64,000 nt of DNA from Niastella sp966211305 (GCA_966211305.1 CBIHPC010000009.1:10624-74623), one strand, 5' to 3'. Shown: positions 50,304 through 60,201, counted from the stretch's first letter. Numbers and translations are program-made. Notes: generated by a model not told the origin, from the letters alone.

Positions 50304-51533
50304 ATGTACCAGCCACAAAAAAGTAATAGCCGTCGTCATTTTTTACAATCGCTCACCGGTTTGGGTGGGGCCACACTGGCTGGCAGCCTGTTACCCGATC
50401 TTCTGCAGGCATCGCCATTGCTGCGTCCTGCCGATCCTGCCGCCGGGCACGTGTTTACCGCAAAGCCTTACCTGCAGCATCCCGCGCCTGACTCCATGGT
50501 GGTGATGTGTATTACCAACCTGCCTGCCTATAGCTGGGTTGAATATGGTGAAACCAATGCATTGGGGCAAAAGTCGCATAGCGTTACCAACGGGCTGGTT
50601 GATGCGTACAACCGGGTGAACCGTATAAAACTGAACGGCCTGAAGCCGGGCACAAAATACTATTACCGCGTAGTGTCGAAAGAGATCGCCGGGTTTGAAC
50701 CGTATAAACTTACATACGGCGGAACCATCGAAAGCGAGGTGTATACATTCACTACACCAATGGATAATCCCGATGCCATGCACTGTTTGATAATGAACGA
50801 TATTCACGACAGGCCGTATTCCATTCCGCATCTGGTGCAGCTGAATGGCGCCGACCCGTATGATTTCGTATTCTTCAACGGCGATATCTTCGATTACCAA
50901 ACCAATGAACAGCAGATCGTAGACCATATGCTGCAACCCTGCATCAACAGTTTCGCCAGTGAAAAGCCGTTTATGTATGTGCGGGGCAATCATGAAACGC
51001 GGGGAAAATTCAGCCGCGATCTGCATCATTACTTTACCAATCCGCAAAGCAGCCAGTATTATAGCTTTACCTGGGGGCCGGTGCATTTCACTGTGCTCGA
51101 TACCGGTGAAGATAAAACAGATGATACCCCGGTATATGCGGGTATTGTTGATTTTGACGCTTATCGCATGGAACAGCAGGTGTGGCTGGAAGATGTGATG
51201 CAAAGCAGGGCGTTTAAAAAAGCCAAATTTAAGGTGGTGCTGATGCATATTCCGCCATTTTATTCGGGCAACTGGCATGGCACCATGCATTGCCGCGAAC
51301 TGTTCAACCCTGTATTCAACAAATACCATGTTGATATGGTCATTAGCGGGCATACCCATAAATATGGTGTACATCCGCCGGGAAAAGAACATCATTATCC
51401 CATTATAATCGGCGGTGGCCCAGGGGATGGACAGCGTACGCTGATCAAACTACAGGCCGATGCCGCCAACCTGCGGTTAACCATGCTGGATGATAGCGGG
51501 AAGGAAGTGGGGAATTATATAGTGGCCAAATAA
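50304..51533 (+). CDS. Tat-exported metallophosphoesterase (purple acid phosphatase-like)
   Basis: 409 residues. Twin-arginine signal SNSRRHFLQSLTGLGGATLA, an N-terminal fibronectin-like domain (about 45-150; PAPDSMVVMCITNLPAYSWV) as in purple acid phosphatases, then the calcineurin-like catalytic domain with NDIHD, NGDIFDY, GNHETRG, LMHIPPF and SGHTHKYG. Folded and metal-loaded before export, it would release phosphate from esters in the periplasm or outside. Single gene; convergent with the PorP gene across a 13-bp-stem hairpin. Confidence 0.93.
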   Translation: MYQPQKSNSRRHFLQSLTGLGGATLAGSLLPDLLQASPLLRPADPAAGHVFTAKPYLQHPAPDSMVVMCITNLPAYSWVEYGETNALGQKSHSVTNGLVDAYNRVNRIKLNGLKPGTKYYYRVVSKEIAGFEPYKLTYGGTIESEVYTFTTPMDNPDAMHCLIMNDIHDRPYSIPHLVQLNGADPYDFVFFNGDIFDYQTNEQQIVDHMLQPCINSFASEKPFMYVRGNHETRGKFSRDLHHYFTNPQSSQYYSFTWGPVHFTVLDTGEDKTDDTPVYAGIVDFDAYRMEQQVWLEDVMQSRAFKKAKFKVVLMHIPPFYSGNWHGTMHCRELFNPVFNKYHVDMVISGHTHKYGVHPPGKEHHYPIIIGGGPGDGQRTLIKLQADAANLRLTMLDDSGKEVGNYIVAK

Positions 51534-51550
51534 AAACCGGGAGAGCAATT

Positions 51551-51583
51551 AGTAGTGGCACACTTTCGATGTGTGCCACTACT
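51551..51583. terminator. Perfect hairpin between convergent genes
   Basis: AGTAGTGGCACAC (51551-51563), loop TTTCGAT, GTGTGCCACTACT (51571-51583): an exact 13-bp stem filling the 52-bp gap between two convergent stop codons. No strong U-run on either strand, so it is a probable but not certain bidirectional terminator. Same layout as the hairpin at 32001. Confidence 0.65.
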
Positions 51584-51585
51584 GT

Positions 51586-52629
51586 TTAAAATTTCGGACA
51601 TAACATTTTATACTCACTACTATTGTCGCGTTGCAGAAACCCGATATAACAGAGCGATAGTTCGAACCCGCCCCGGCCCATACTGGCCGTTTTTAACGGC
51701 GATACGTTTACATCATAACTCAACGCGGTTGACAGATGGCCCCATTCAATTTTCACTACAGGCACCAGCGCATCTTTCCACCGCAGGAACAAACCGCCGC
51801 TTAACGTATAGGTGGGATTGTTATCGATATCATAGCCAAGTTTGTGCGAATACAATACACCGCCAATGGTTTCATTATAGCTTCCCTGCACGGAGTGGTC
51901 GGCCTGCAAGGTAATGGCCGATTCTTCATCGAGCGACCATTTTACACCGATAGATCCAACGTACTTGGGGCTCAACTCGATGCTCCTGTTGCGATAGAAC
52001 GAATTTTTAGGCCGGTTCAGGTGATGAAAAGCTCCGCCAATGAACATACTGTTGCGCTGATCGGTGCCGAAGGTAGTATTGAAGCTCATGCCCACACTGG
52101 CATCCCAGGTGCTGTAGTTGGGCGATAAAAAGTTTTCGCCGGTGGGCAATGTTGGGTCAAATGCACCGCCGTTATACTGGTTATCGGTAGTGATCTTGGT
52201 TATATCAATGCTTTTGCGTATCAGACCACCCATAAAACCCAGCGACAGGTACATGGTTTTGTCGTTGCTCAGCGATTTGTGATAATTGAGCGCGGGCAGA
52301 ATATGCGTGGTGGTCAACCCTACGGTGCCTGCTTTATCGAACACGGCCTGAATGCCGGTGGTAATAAAGTCATTACCTACGCCTACGGGCATTTTATATT
52401 CTGCATTCAGTGAGCCGGTCCTGTATGCATTGGTAATGCTGTTCCATTGATCGCGGTACACGCCCTGAATGCGATAGTCGCCAGTATATATGCCTGCCAG
52501 TGACGGATTGCGTAACAGGGGCGCTTCGAAGAATTGCGAAAAATGAATATCCTGCCCTGTTGCGGTCAGCAGGGAAAGCGACAATATAAAGCCGGCAAAA
52601 AAACGTTTAAAGCTATGGCCGGAAATCAT
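51586..52629 (-). CDS. PorP/SprF-family type IX secretion outer-membrane protein
   Basis: 347 residues. Signal peptide (about 1-25, LSLLTATGQ), the family N-terminus QDIHFSQFFEAPLLRNPSLA and GDYRIQGVYRDQWNSI, and a barrel ending GRGGFELSLCYIGFLQRDN. PorP/SprF proteins serve as partner or anchoring barrels for T9SS-delivered adhesins with type B domains, exactly the kind encoded just upstream in the same direction. The last 12 residues extend past the usual barrel end. Confidence 0.94.
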   Translation of the reverse strand: MISGHSFKRFFAGFILSLSLLTATGQDIHFSQFFEAPLLRNPSLAGIYTGDYRIQGVYRDQWNSITNAYRTGSLNAEYKMPVGVGNDFITTGIQAVFDKAGTVGLTTTHILPALNYHKSLSNDKTMYLSLGFMGGLIRKSIDITKITTDNQYNGGAFDPTLPTGENFLSPNYSTWDASVGMSFNTTFGTDQRNSMFIGGAFHHLNRPKNSFYRNRSIELSPKYVGSIGVKWSLDEESAITLQADHSVQGSYNETIGGVLYSHKLGYDIDNNPTYTLSGGLFLRWKDALVPVVKIEWGHLSTALSYDVNVSPLKTASMGRGGFELSLCYIGFLQRDNSSEYKMLCPKF

Positions 52630-52689
52630 GTATGTTTCTTTTTAGGTAATTAATTACTTTAATACTTTCAACCGGGTACGGTGGTGTTT

Positions 52690-52768
52690 TGTCGTGAAAC
52701 GGCAAACGGCAAACGTGAAATGGCCCCCTCCGCACCTCATGTCAACTCGTCAACCCATCAACTAACCT
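52690..52768. repeat. Short-word repeat between the PKD and PorP genes
   Basis: GTGAAACGGCAAACGGCAAACG (7-8-bp words, inverse of those near 21940) followed by GTCAACTC GTCAACCC ATCAACTA that ends next to the PKD gene stop; the latter words match those at 34910. Confidence 0.75.
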
Positions 52769-55700
52769 CTAACGTACCAGCGCCACATTGCCTTTTACCG
52801 GAACGATGGCGGCGTTTTCACAAACAAACTCTATGATATAAATATATACATCGGCGCTGGCGGGTTTGCCTTTGTAATTTCCATCCCAGCCGCCACCGGG
52901 TGTACGGTCGTTGGCAACGAAATTCATTCTTTCATATACCATTTCGCCCCAGCGGTTGAAAATGCGCATACTGTTTACCCGGGTAATACCTACACCGCGG
53001 GGCGCGAAAATATCATTCACCCCATCGCCGTTGGGCGAGAAGGTATTGGGTAAAAAATAATTCAACCCGTTACAAACCGTTGTAACAGTTACATCGGCGT
53101 TATTGAGGCAGCCATACTGGTCGGCCACAGTAACGGTGTACGTTGTCGTTAGCTTCGGGTTGGCATATGGCGTGGGGCAATCGGTACAGCTCAGGTTTTT
53201 CGCAGGTGTCCAGTTGTAGCTGATTACCTCAGGCCCATAGGTGACCGGTAAATTAACGCCTGTCGACACCGGTATAACCGGCTGTTCCTTAACCGTGATC
53301 TGCGGTATTTCAGGTACAAATACACTCGTATTGGCAGTGTCTGCACAACCCAGCAGGTTGGTGGCCTGCAGCGATATGGGATAAGTGCCGCTGTTTTTAA
53401 AGTTCAGCGATATATTGGGTTGGTTGCTGTTTGAAGGCGTCCACTTCCAGGTAATGCCTGTGTCGGGTACGGCAAGCATGCCCTGCAGGTTCAGCGTTTC
53501 ATTCAGGCAGCCAATGCTGTCGGCCACAATATAAGGATCGGGCGTACGGTAAACCCTGATGGTATCGGTAATTGTTTTCGCACAACCCTGTTGGGTAGTT
53601 ACCGATTGTGAAACCAGGTACAGGCCCGGTTGCTGATAATTGTGAGCGGGGTCCGTTACAGATGTAGTGGGCGAACCATCGCCAAAATCCCAGGTTCTGG
53701 TAACAACCGGGTCGTTACCAATGGTATAGTTGGTAAAGTAAACAATGCCGGAGTCGCAGAATTTTTTCCGGTCGAGGCCAAAGAACGGTTCGGCGCCTAT
53801 CACTTTTACCTGGGGGCCGCCAACGTTTGCCAAACATCCCTGATTGTCTATATACATTAAATAGGGCGAATAAAAAGCCGGTGATTTATAAAAATGTGTG
53901 TAACTGGTTGCCATGGTGGTATCCATTACGCCATCGCCAAAATGGAAAGTATACTTCATGTTGGGGATGGTGGACAGCGAAAAATTGACGGTTAGTTCGT
54001 TACAGGCATCGAGCGGACTGTAATTAAGTGTAGTTACATTACCGGGATTCAGCACATGTATGTTAGCGCTTACCGAATCCTTGCAGCCGCCATAACCGGT
54101 TAACACCAGCCAGGCCGTATAATTGCCAAACGAGTTATAAAAATGCGTTGGGTTCAGTAAGGAGGAAGAGGAGCCATCGCCAAAATTCCATTCCAGCGCT
54201 TCATAGTACATACCCTTGAAGGTGAATTTCGTTTCAATGGGCGGGCAAATAGTAAGTGTGTCAACAATGTCGAATGCCGGCACTGGTTTCAGTGTTGTAA
54301 TATAACCGTTGCGGGTTACTGAATCTTTACAGCCGCCGCGATCGGTTATTACCAGTTTCACATCGTAAGTGGCATTATTGCCGCCATAACTGAAAATCGG
54401 GTCTTTGAGCGTTGATGTGCCGCCGTTGCCGAAATACCACTGGTAGCTCAATCCCCGGCCTGCCGATTCATCGGTAAACTGTACGTTCGAGGTGGGGCAA
54501 ATGGTATCATAGTCTGAAGTAAAACCTGCCAGTGGCGTTGAAATAAAAACGGTATCTGTCAGCTTGTACGTATCAACGCAACCCATGGCGTCCTGTACTG
54601 TAAGCTGTGGGTTATATGAGCCCGTATCGGCATATGTATGTGTAAAGGGAGCGCTGGTAAATGATTTGGTTTGGCCATCGCCAAAATTGAAAGTCCATTC
54701 AGTTAAGGCGTTAGGCGAGGTTGAATTGTCTGTGAACGTAACGATATCATTTTTACAACCGCCTGGTGTAGCCGTAAAATTGGCAACAGGGCCAATTACA
54801 TTCACTACATTATTTTTTATCACCGTGTCGGTACAGCCGTTTATATCGGTAATCACCAGTCCAACGCTGTGCGGCCCGAACGTTGAAAAATTACCGGTAT
54901 AGCCCCTGCCGGCCACGTTCCATGGGCCTCCATCGATCGACCATTGGTATCGGACAATGTAATTCGTATTTGTAGAAAGAATGGTAAAGTTGGCGTTCCT
55001 GCAAACAGTAGCAGGTATGGTAAAGTCGGCCAGCTCTTTAACCAGTTTCACGGTGTCGATATAGGTATGGGTGCAGGAACCATTGGTTACGGTAAGCGTA
55101 ACCGGGTAAACGTTGAAGCCGGGGAAAGGGAAGGTGGGGTTTTGCTGGGTGGAAGTGCCAACCGGCGGATTGCCGGCTACCGGACTTCCGAACGTCCATG
55201 CATAAGAAACAGGCCCGTACGAAGGATCTGTTTTTGACGAGTCGCTAAATACAATGTTCAGGCTGCCGCAGGTTATTGTATGCCCGAATTTTGCAATCGG
55301 CGGTTTTATATGCACCGTTTGTGTGGCGCTGGGATTGCCGCAGCGATTGTTGAACGCCGTTAATTGTACGATAAACGTGCCTGAGTCGAGATATAGATGA
55401 GTGGGGTTTTGTTCTGTTGAGGTTCCGCCATCACCAAAATCCCATTCCCATTCGTCTGCCCGTGGCGACGGCGTTGTAAGGTCGGTGAATTGAATAGGGT
55501 CAGAAGCACACGCATCTATCGGCGACATACTGAAATTGGTATTAGGCGGCGTGCCTACTTTTACCCCGCCGGCCGCCGTTGTTGTTGCCGTACAGCCACC
55601 TGAGGTGGTGACGGTGAGTTTGATATCGTATGTGCCGGTGCTGTTATACGTATGCGTTGGGTTTTGCAATGTAGAGGTAGTGCCATCGCCAAATTCCCAT

Positions 55701-57145
55701 AGCCACGAAGCTATGCCGTCTACTGAGGTGGCTGTGGCTGTTGGCCTGTAGGTGAAGGGAACGCAACCGCCATCGCGAACATTATTGATCTTTACCGTTG
55801 GCGCTTCAATTTTAACTACCGAGGGTTTCGTAACTTTTGCTGAACAGCCATTGGCGTTGGTGAATGTACCTGTTACATTGTAAGTGCCCGTACCATTATA
55901 TAAATGAGTAACAGGCGATCCCGTTCCGGTGCCGCCATCGCCAAAATCCCAATCCCATTTTGTATTGGGAACAGCCGATGCATCCTGGAAGGTAACCGTC
56001 AATGGTGGTTTACAGGCGGCATTGTTGGTAGCGGTGAAATCGAGCACCGGGGCGGGCTGAACATATATCTGCCTGATCGCTGAATCTTTACAGGTTGAAT
56101 AGGTGTTGATGACCTTAACTGTATGATTACCCGTCGTTGAATAAACGGTGTTATCGTTTATATTGGTCGATTGCACCCCGTTGCCGAAATCCCAGAGCGT
56201 TTTTTGCGGAGCCACTGAGCCATCGTTGACAAACGATACCGTTTGGTTCTGGCACACCGTATCCGGCGCCTTGATTACGGTAGTAGGCCCTGATAGCGTA
56301 ATCGGTTGGGTAATTGTGTTGGAACAACCGAATTCGCTGGTGGCGGTAAGGGTAACATTATAAGTATTGTTGGAAGTATAGGTAGTACCGGGGTTTGCCT
56401 GCGTTGAATTACTGCCGTTGCCAAGGTCCCACAGAAAGGTCATATTACCAGGGCCGCTCGACTGGTTGGCAAAAGTGATATTATACGGCGGCTGGCAGGA
56501 AAGCGCCTGTCCATTGGTGAATGCGGCTTTTACCCCGGCAACGATGCGGATGAGCCGGGTTGCTGTATAAGTGCTTTTACAACCGGTACTGCTGGTAACG
56601 GTAAGGCTTACATTATAAAATCCGGTATTGTTGTAAACATGTGAAGGGCTTTGTGCGGTGCTGGTGCCGCCATCGCCAAAATCCCATTGCCACGAAACTA
56701 TATTTCCTGCCGATGAAGTACTTTGATCGGTAAACTGAATGTTTACCGGCACGCAGCCCAGGGTTTTATTTGCAGTAAATCTTGCGGTGGGCGAGGGGTA
56801 AACAGTTATGTAATCTGTTTTTGTAATACCGGTAGTGCCATCGGCATTACGAACCACCAGCCTTACCGTATACTGGCCGGGGCTGGAATATGTAACGCCG
56901 GGATTTTGTACATTCGACAGGGTGCCATTGCCGAAATCCCAGTTCCAGAATTTGGGGTTGCCTGTTGTAAGGTCTCTAAATGCAACATGCAATGGCGCGC
57001 AACCCGAAGTTTGGTTAGCCGTAAATTCCGCCGTCATTGTTTGGGCAAAAACGGGCAATGAAATTAAACAAAGGAACGATAAGCAAAGCCATGAGGTTAA
57101 AAGCTTTCCAGGGTTTCCTATGCGGAACCGAACCGGCAGGCGCAT
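52769..57145 (-). CDS. Giant PKD-repeat adhesin with T9SS type B C-terminal domain
   Basis: 1458 residues from the ATG at 57145 (MRLPVRFRIGNPGKLLTSWL); the signal peptide ends near LPVFAQ. About thirteen PKD beta-sandwich repeats follow, each with a W-x-F/L-G-D/N-G core (WNWDFGNG, WQWDFGDGGTST, WEWDFGDGGTST, RTWDFGDGSPTT). The end is a gliding-motility-type C-terminal domain (FLPNTFSPNGDGVNDIFAPR, RIFNRWGEMVYE, YIIEFVCENAAIVPVKGNVA), the type B signal for T9SS export. A surface adhesin or gliding-related protein partnered with the PorP/SprF protein. A -7 element TAAATTTG (reverse complement 57169-57176) just upstream supports this start. Confidence 0.93.
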   Translation of the reverse strand: MRLPVRFRIGNPGKLLTSWLCLSFLCLISLPVFAQTMTAEFTANQTSGCAPLHVAFRDLTTGNPKFWNWDFGNGTLSNVQNPGVTYSSPGQYTVRLVVRNADGTTGITKTDYITVYPSPTARFTANKTLGCVPVNIQFTDQSTSSAGNIVSWQWDFGDGGTSTAQSPSHVYNNTGFYNVSLTVTSSTGCKSTYTATRLIRIVAGVKAAFTNGQALSCQPPYNITFANQSSGPGNMTFLWDLGNGSNSTQANPGTTYTSNNTYNVTLTATSEFGCSNTITQPITLSGPTTVIKAPDTVCQNQTVSFVNDGSVAPQKTLWDFGNGVQSTNINDNTVYSTTGNHTVKVINTYSTCKDSAIRQIYVQPAPVLDFTATNNAACKPPLTVTFQDASAVPNTKWDWDFGDGGTGTGSPVTHLYNGTGTYNVTGTFTNANGCSAKVTKPSVVKIEAPTVKINNVRDGGCVPFTYRPTATATSVDGIASWLWEFGDGTTSTLQNPTHTYNSTGTYDIKLTVTTSGGCTATTTAAGGVKVGTPPNTNFSMSPIDACASDPIQFTDLTTPSPRADEWEWDFGDGGTSTEQNPTHLYLDSGTFIVQLTAFNNRCGNPSATQTVHIKPPIAKFGHTITCGSLNIVFSDSSKTDPSYGPVSYAWTFGSPVAGNPPVGTSTQQNPTFPFPGFNVYPVTLTVTNGSCTHTYIDTVKLVKELADFTIPATVCRNANFTILSTNTNYIVRYQWSIDGGPWNVAGRGYTGNFSTFGPHSVGLVITDINGCTDTVIKNNVVNVIGPVANFTATPGGCKNDIVTFTDNSTSPNALTEWTFNFGDGQTKSFTSAPFTHTYADTGSYNPQLTVQDAMGCVDTYKLTDTVFISTPLAGFTSDYDTICPTSNVQFTDESAGRGLSYQWYFGNGGTSTLKDPIFSYGGNNATYDVKLVITDRGGCKDSVTRNGYITTLKPVPAFDIVDTLTICPPIETKFTFKGMYYEALEWNFGDGSSSSLLNPTHFYNSFGNYTAWLVLTGYGGCKDSVSANIHVLNPGNVTTLNYSPLDACNELTVNFSLSTIPNMKYTFHFGDGVMDTTMATSYTHFYKSPAFYSPYLMYIDNQGCLANVGGPQVKVIGAEPFFGLDRKKFCDSGIVYFTNYTIGNDPVVTRTWDFGDGSPTTSVTDPAHNYQQPGLYLVSQSVTTQQGCAKTITDTIRVYRTPDPYIVADSIGCLNETLNLQGMLAVPDTGITWKWTPSNSNQPNISLNFKNSGTYPISLQATNLLGCADTANTSVFVPEIPQITVKEQPVIPVSTGVNLPVTYGPEVISYNWTPAKNLSCTDCPTPYANPKLTTTYTVTVADQYGCLNNADVTVTTVCNGLNYFLPNTFSPNGDGVNDIFAPRGVGITRVNSMRIFNRWGEMVYERMNFVANDRTPGGGWDGNYKGKPASADVYIYIIEFVCENAAIVPVKGNVALVR

Positions 57146-57176
57146 CCGGTTACCACCAGGTGCAAGTACAAATTTA

Positions 57177-57531
57177 CTCAAGTGCAAAACTGTTTTATGG
57201 TTATAGGCAGTATACGCCCTCAACAGCACAGAACCTTATTCCATGCAAACCTTGTTCCCGGCAAAATACTTTCACCATGGTGAACTTTACTTACCGCAGG
57301 TTTTACACAGCACAAATGATCAGTTCTTAACCAGTTGTTGGGCAATTAGTTAATCGTGGGGTATCCGGATTTTTTTGTAGTCTGATGAATTAAATAGGAT
57401 ATTTAGGGTAGAAGCCTCTTCGAAGAATAAGGTGCTGGTTGACGGGAGGGGGTTGAATGCTAAATTAACAGCAGTGTCAACTTAGGATACGGTAATTATA
57501 CAAACTTCGTTGGGCTATAGCGATCCCGGTT
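57177..57531. other. Gap upstream of the PKD gene
   Basis: About 350 bp between two minus-strand genes. Apart from the -7 element just below 57177, nothing recognisable was found; it is moderately AT-rich with no strong hairpin or ORF. Confidence 0.4.
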
Positions 57532-57951
57532 TTATTTTTTACGTAACTTAAGTGTTTTAATTCCATTAGGTGTTGTCATTTCCGCTTTTACATAATCCCA
57601 GTAACTGTCTTTGATCTTCCACAACCCGTTTAACTTTTTTAGCGGATCGCCCGCTGACGGAAAATCCGAAAGTATGGTATAGTCATCTGTATTCGGCACC
57701 CAGGTTCCTGCGGTAGACGTGCTACCAACACTGCCTGTTAACGTTCCGTTTGAATTAAACCTGAACGAATAGTTCAGAAACTGGCCTGATAGATTTTGAT
57801 CGCCTTCATAGTACTGTTCCACGATCCATTCTCCATTGGTGATAGCATCCATTATCTGGTTTTCCACTTTTTTCTCAATGGCTTTTTTGCACGAAACGGA
57901 GAATAACAGGGCAAGCAACCCTGAAATGATCAGCGGTTTTAGTTTATTCAT
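57532..57951 (-). CDS. Small lipocalin-like lipoprotein
   Basis: 139 residues with a lipoprotein signal (lipobox FSVSC, Cys near 21) and a beta-rich body starting NGEWIVEQYYEGDQNL with SFRFNSNGTLTGS and GTWVPNTDDY, the pattern of the Bacteroidota lipocalin-like family. Function unknown; probably held at a membrane facing the periplasm. 33 bp downstream of the carboxypeptidase gene in the same direction, so possibly co-transcribed. Confidence 0.75.
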   Translation of the reverse strand: MNKLKPLIISGLLALLFSVSCKKAIEKKVENQIMDAITNGEWIVEQYYEGDQNLSGQFLNYSFRFNSNGTLTGSVGSTSTAGTWVPNTDDYTILSDFPSAGDPLKKLNGLWKIKDSYWDYVKAEMTTPNGIKTLKLRKK

Positions 57952-57984
57952 ACGATCAGACCATATTGGTTTACAGATCTTATA

Positions 57985-59493
57985 TTAAAATTTGTAAATA
58001 TCTTTGTATTTGTCAAGTAAATAACCCGTAAAATATTCAATATTGAGTGTTTCCCCGCATATATCTTTGCACAGTTCTTCGCTGGTGTAACGCCGTCCTT
58101 TTTTGTGTACCGCACTACGCAACCACTGTAACAATGGCGTTGTATTTCCTTCTTTTATTTGCCCGTTTAAATTGGTAATCGACTGATTTGCATAGTGATA
58201 GAACTGAGCAGCATAAAAACTTCCCAAACTGTAGGTTGGGAAATAACCAAAGCTGCCATGGCTCCAGTGCACATCCTGCAAACAGCCCTGTTTGTCACCC
58301 GGTACTTTAACGCCCATTAACCGGCCATATTGCTCGTTCCAGTAGCCGGGGATGTCCTTTACGTTCATGGCGCCGCCTATCAGCAGCTTTTCCAGTTCGT
58401 ACCGGATCATAATGTGGAAATGATAGGTAAGCTCATCTGCCTCGGTACGTATAAGGGATGGCTGTACTTTATTTATGCCTTTATAGAATTGTTCAACGGT
58501 AACCTTACCCAGTTGCTGGGGGAAATATTGCTGCAATACCGGCAACCAGCGTTCGCAAAAGGCCCGGCTGCGGCCCACATGGTTCTCCCACAGGCGCGAC
58601 TGCGATTCATGAATTGTATAAGAGGCCGGCTCGCCCAGCGGTAAGCCATATTCGCTCAATGGCAGCCCCTGTTCATACAAGGCGTGGCCTGCTTCATGAA
58701 TACAGCTCCACACCATATTGCTCAGGTCATTTTCATCGATGCGGGTGGTAATACGCACATCCTGGCTGTTGAAATTGGTAGTGAAAGGATGCTCTGAAAT
58801 ATCCTGGCGGCCGGCGTCCATATCGTACCCCAGTTCTTTCACCACCTGCAAACCAAACTGCCATTGTTTATCTTTATCAAAATGCTGTTGTAAAAAACTG
58901 TCATCGGCCGGCGGCAATGCGGCAATTTTGCCCAGCAGCGTTTTCAACGGTTGCTGAATGGCCGAAAAAACGCCATCGAGCAACTGCACCGTGGCCCCTT
59001 TATCATGGTCATCGAGCAACGCATTATAGGGGTGATGCTCGTAACCCAGCATATCGGCTTCCTGTTTTTTAAATTCTATCAGCCGCGCCAGGTCGTTGGC
59101 AAAAAGCGAGAAATCATTTGCTTTGCGCGCTTCCATCCAGCTATGGAAACTTTTGTTCACCGCTTCGGCCAGGGAACGCACGAAAGCGGAGGTGAATTTT
59201 TTCTGCTTGCTATAATCCTGCCATGTAAGCTCTACATTCCTTTTTTCTTCGGCCGACAATTTGTCGCCACTCAATAACTCCTGCAGCCGCGCGCCCAGTT
59301 TTTCATCGGTAAAATATTTATGGGCAATTTCTGAAAGGGTAGCGATCTGCTGACCCCGAACCGGAGCGCCTTTCGGCGGTAAATAGGTTTCCTGGTCCCA
59401 CTGCAGTACCGCCGAGGCATAACGCAGATCGGCGATCGTTTGCATTTCCTTTACATATTCTTCGTATAATGATTTGCTGGCTGTATTTGTCAT
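57985..59493 (-). CDS. M32-family metallocarboxypeptidase (Taq-type)
   Basis: 502 residues. Zinc motif HEAGH in CIHEAGHALYEQGLPLSEY, with the downstream HESQSRLWEN providing the third ligand, and the family signatures DVRITTRIDENDL and GSFGYFPTYSLGSFYAAQF. Cytosolic enzyme that removes C-terminal amino acids from peptides. Full length for the family. First gene of a two-gene minus-strand unit. Confidence 0.96.
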   Translation of the reverse strand: MTNTASKSLYEEYVKEMQTIADLRYASAVLQWDQETYLPPKGAPVRGQQIATLSEIAHKYFTDEKLGARLQELLSGDKLSAEEKRNVELTWQDYSKQKKFTSAFVRSLAEAVNKSFHSWMEARKANDFSLFANDLARLIEFKKQEADMLGYEHHPYNALLDDHDKGATVQLLDGVFSAIQQPLKTLLGKIAALPPADDSFLQQHFDKDKQWQFGLQVVKELGYDMDAGRQDISEHPFTTNFNSQDVRITTRIDENDLSNMVWSCIHEAGHALYEQGLPLSEYGLPLGEPASYTIHESQSRLWENHVGRSRAFCERWLPVLQQYFPQQLGKVTVEQFYKGINKVQPSLIRTEADELTYHFHIMIRYELEKLLIGGAMNVKDIPGYWNEQYGRLMGVKVPGDKQGCLQDVHWSHGSFGYFPTYSLGSFYAAQFYHYANQSITNLNGQIKEGNTTPLLQWLRSAVHKKGRRYTSEELCKDICGETLNIEYFTGYLLDKYKDIYKF

Positions 59494-59559
59494 ACCCGGT
59501 GTATTTAATGGTAATTACAGGCTGCGAAAGTCGGTAAATTATAGGGAAAACCCAATTAG

Positions 59560-59700
59560 TTACGGTTAACCGGTTACCAGTTGCCAGGTACCATTTGCCG
59601 GTTGCCGGTTGCCGGCTTGAACTTCAGGCGAAGCAAAGTCGTGAAAAATCTGAATTGTCGCGAGGCTATTCACGATAGCCGATAGCCGATTCACGAACAT
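59560..59700. repeat. Short-word repeat before the riboswitch
   Basis: GGTTACCAGTTGCCAGGTACC and TTGCCGGTTGCCGGTTGCCGG (7-8-bp words), then AATTGTCGCGAGGCTATTCAC, related to the 22-mer at 17447, and GATAGCCGATAGCCGATTCACG. Confidence 0.8.
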
Positions 59701-59786
59701 GGCCCTTATACAAATACATTTACCGCTGATGATAAAACTATTAACACCTGTGAAAAACTGTTTTATTTATTTTTTCACATGCGTGC

Positions 59787-59794
59787 TACTTTCG
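59787..59794 (+). promoter_or_regulatory. Probable -7 element of the nrd riboswitch transcript
   Basis: TACTTTCG is one base from TAnnTTTG and stands about 30 bp before the first paired element of the aptamer. No clear -33 element was found. Confidence 0.4.
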
Positions 59795-59818
59795 TATTGG
59801 TTCTTACAAATATTTGTG

Positions 59819-60046
59819 ACGGTGCCGACTGAATGACATCTTTTCAGATTCAGTTGGCTTAAAAGGGAACCGTGTGTAAATCACGGGCTGACGGGCAACT
59901 GTAAGTTGGGTGAATGGAAGACATCAATTCCCCGGTTTCTTATGTCCATTCACTATGCTGATACTACAATAACCACTGCCAGCGACAGGTGAAAGCCGCA
60001 TTGGCGGGAAGGTGTTCAGCAATCAACAAGCCAGGAGACCTGCCGT
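59819..60046 (+). ncRNA. Cobalamin riboswitch controlling nrdB-nrdA
   Basis: Contains a P2-like stem GCCGACTGAAT/ATTCAGTTGGC, the conserved core AAAAGGGAACCGTGTGTAAA followed by TCACGGGCTGACGGGCAACTG, the GCCACTG-type segment (ACCACTGCCAGCGACAGG), GGGAAGG and the B12 box AGCCAGGAGACCTGCC at 60029-60044. These elements in this order define the adenosylcobalamin-type aptamer (Rfam family Cobalamin). Downstream, GGGAAGGT in the aptamer (60006-60013) is complementary to ACCTTCCC (60065-60072), which also forms a hairpin with AAGGT-A-CC (60076-60083). This gives two exclusive structures that could gate expression of the following ribonucleotide reductase genes. Confidence 0.94.
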
Positions 60047-60201
60047 AACGAAGCTATGTTTGGAACCTTCCCGATAAGGTACCGGCAAATGATTGATGCT
60101 TCCCCTTTTTTCCATGCGAAGTTATGGGGTCTGCCCCGACAGGATCGTCGGGTGTAGTTATCTATTGTCGTGCCGCATTATTAAACATTCTAACATCATT
60201 T

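Noticed and set aside
52769..57145. PKD repeats as a recent DNA-level tandem duplication
   Set aside because: The repeats differ strongly in protein and DNA sequence; only the WDFGDG core is kept, so this is an old multidomain protein.
60124..60201. Extended NrdB start at 60124
   Set aside because: The region belongs to the riboswitch leader and the encoded residues are not conserved in NrdB; the ATG at 60202 gives the usual length.
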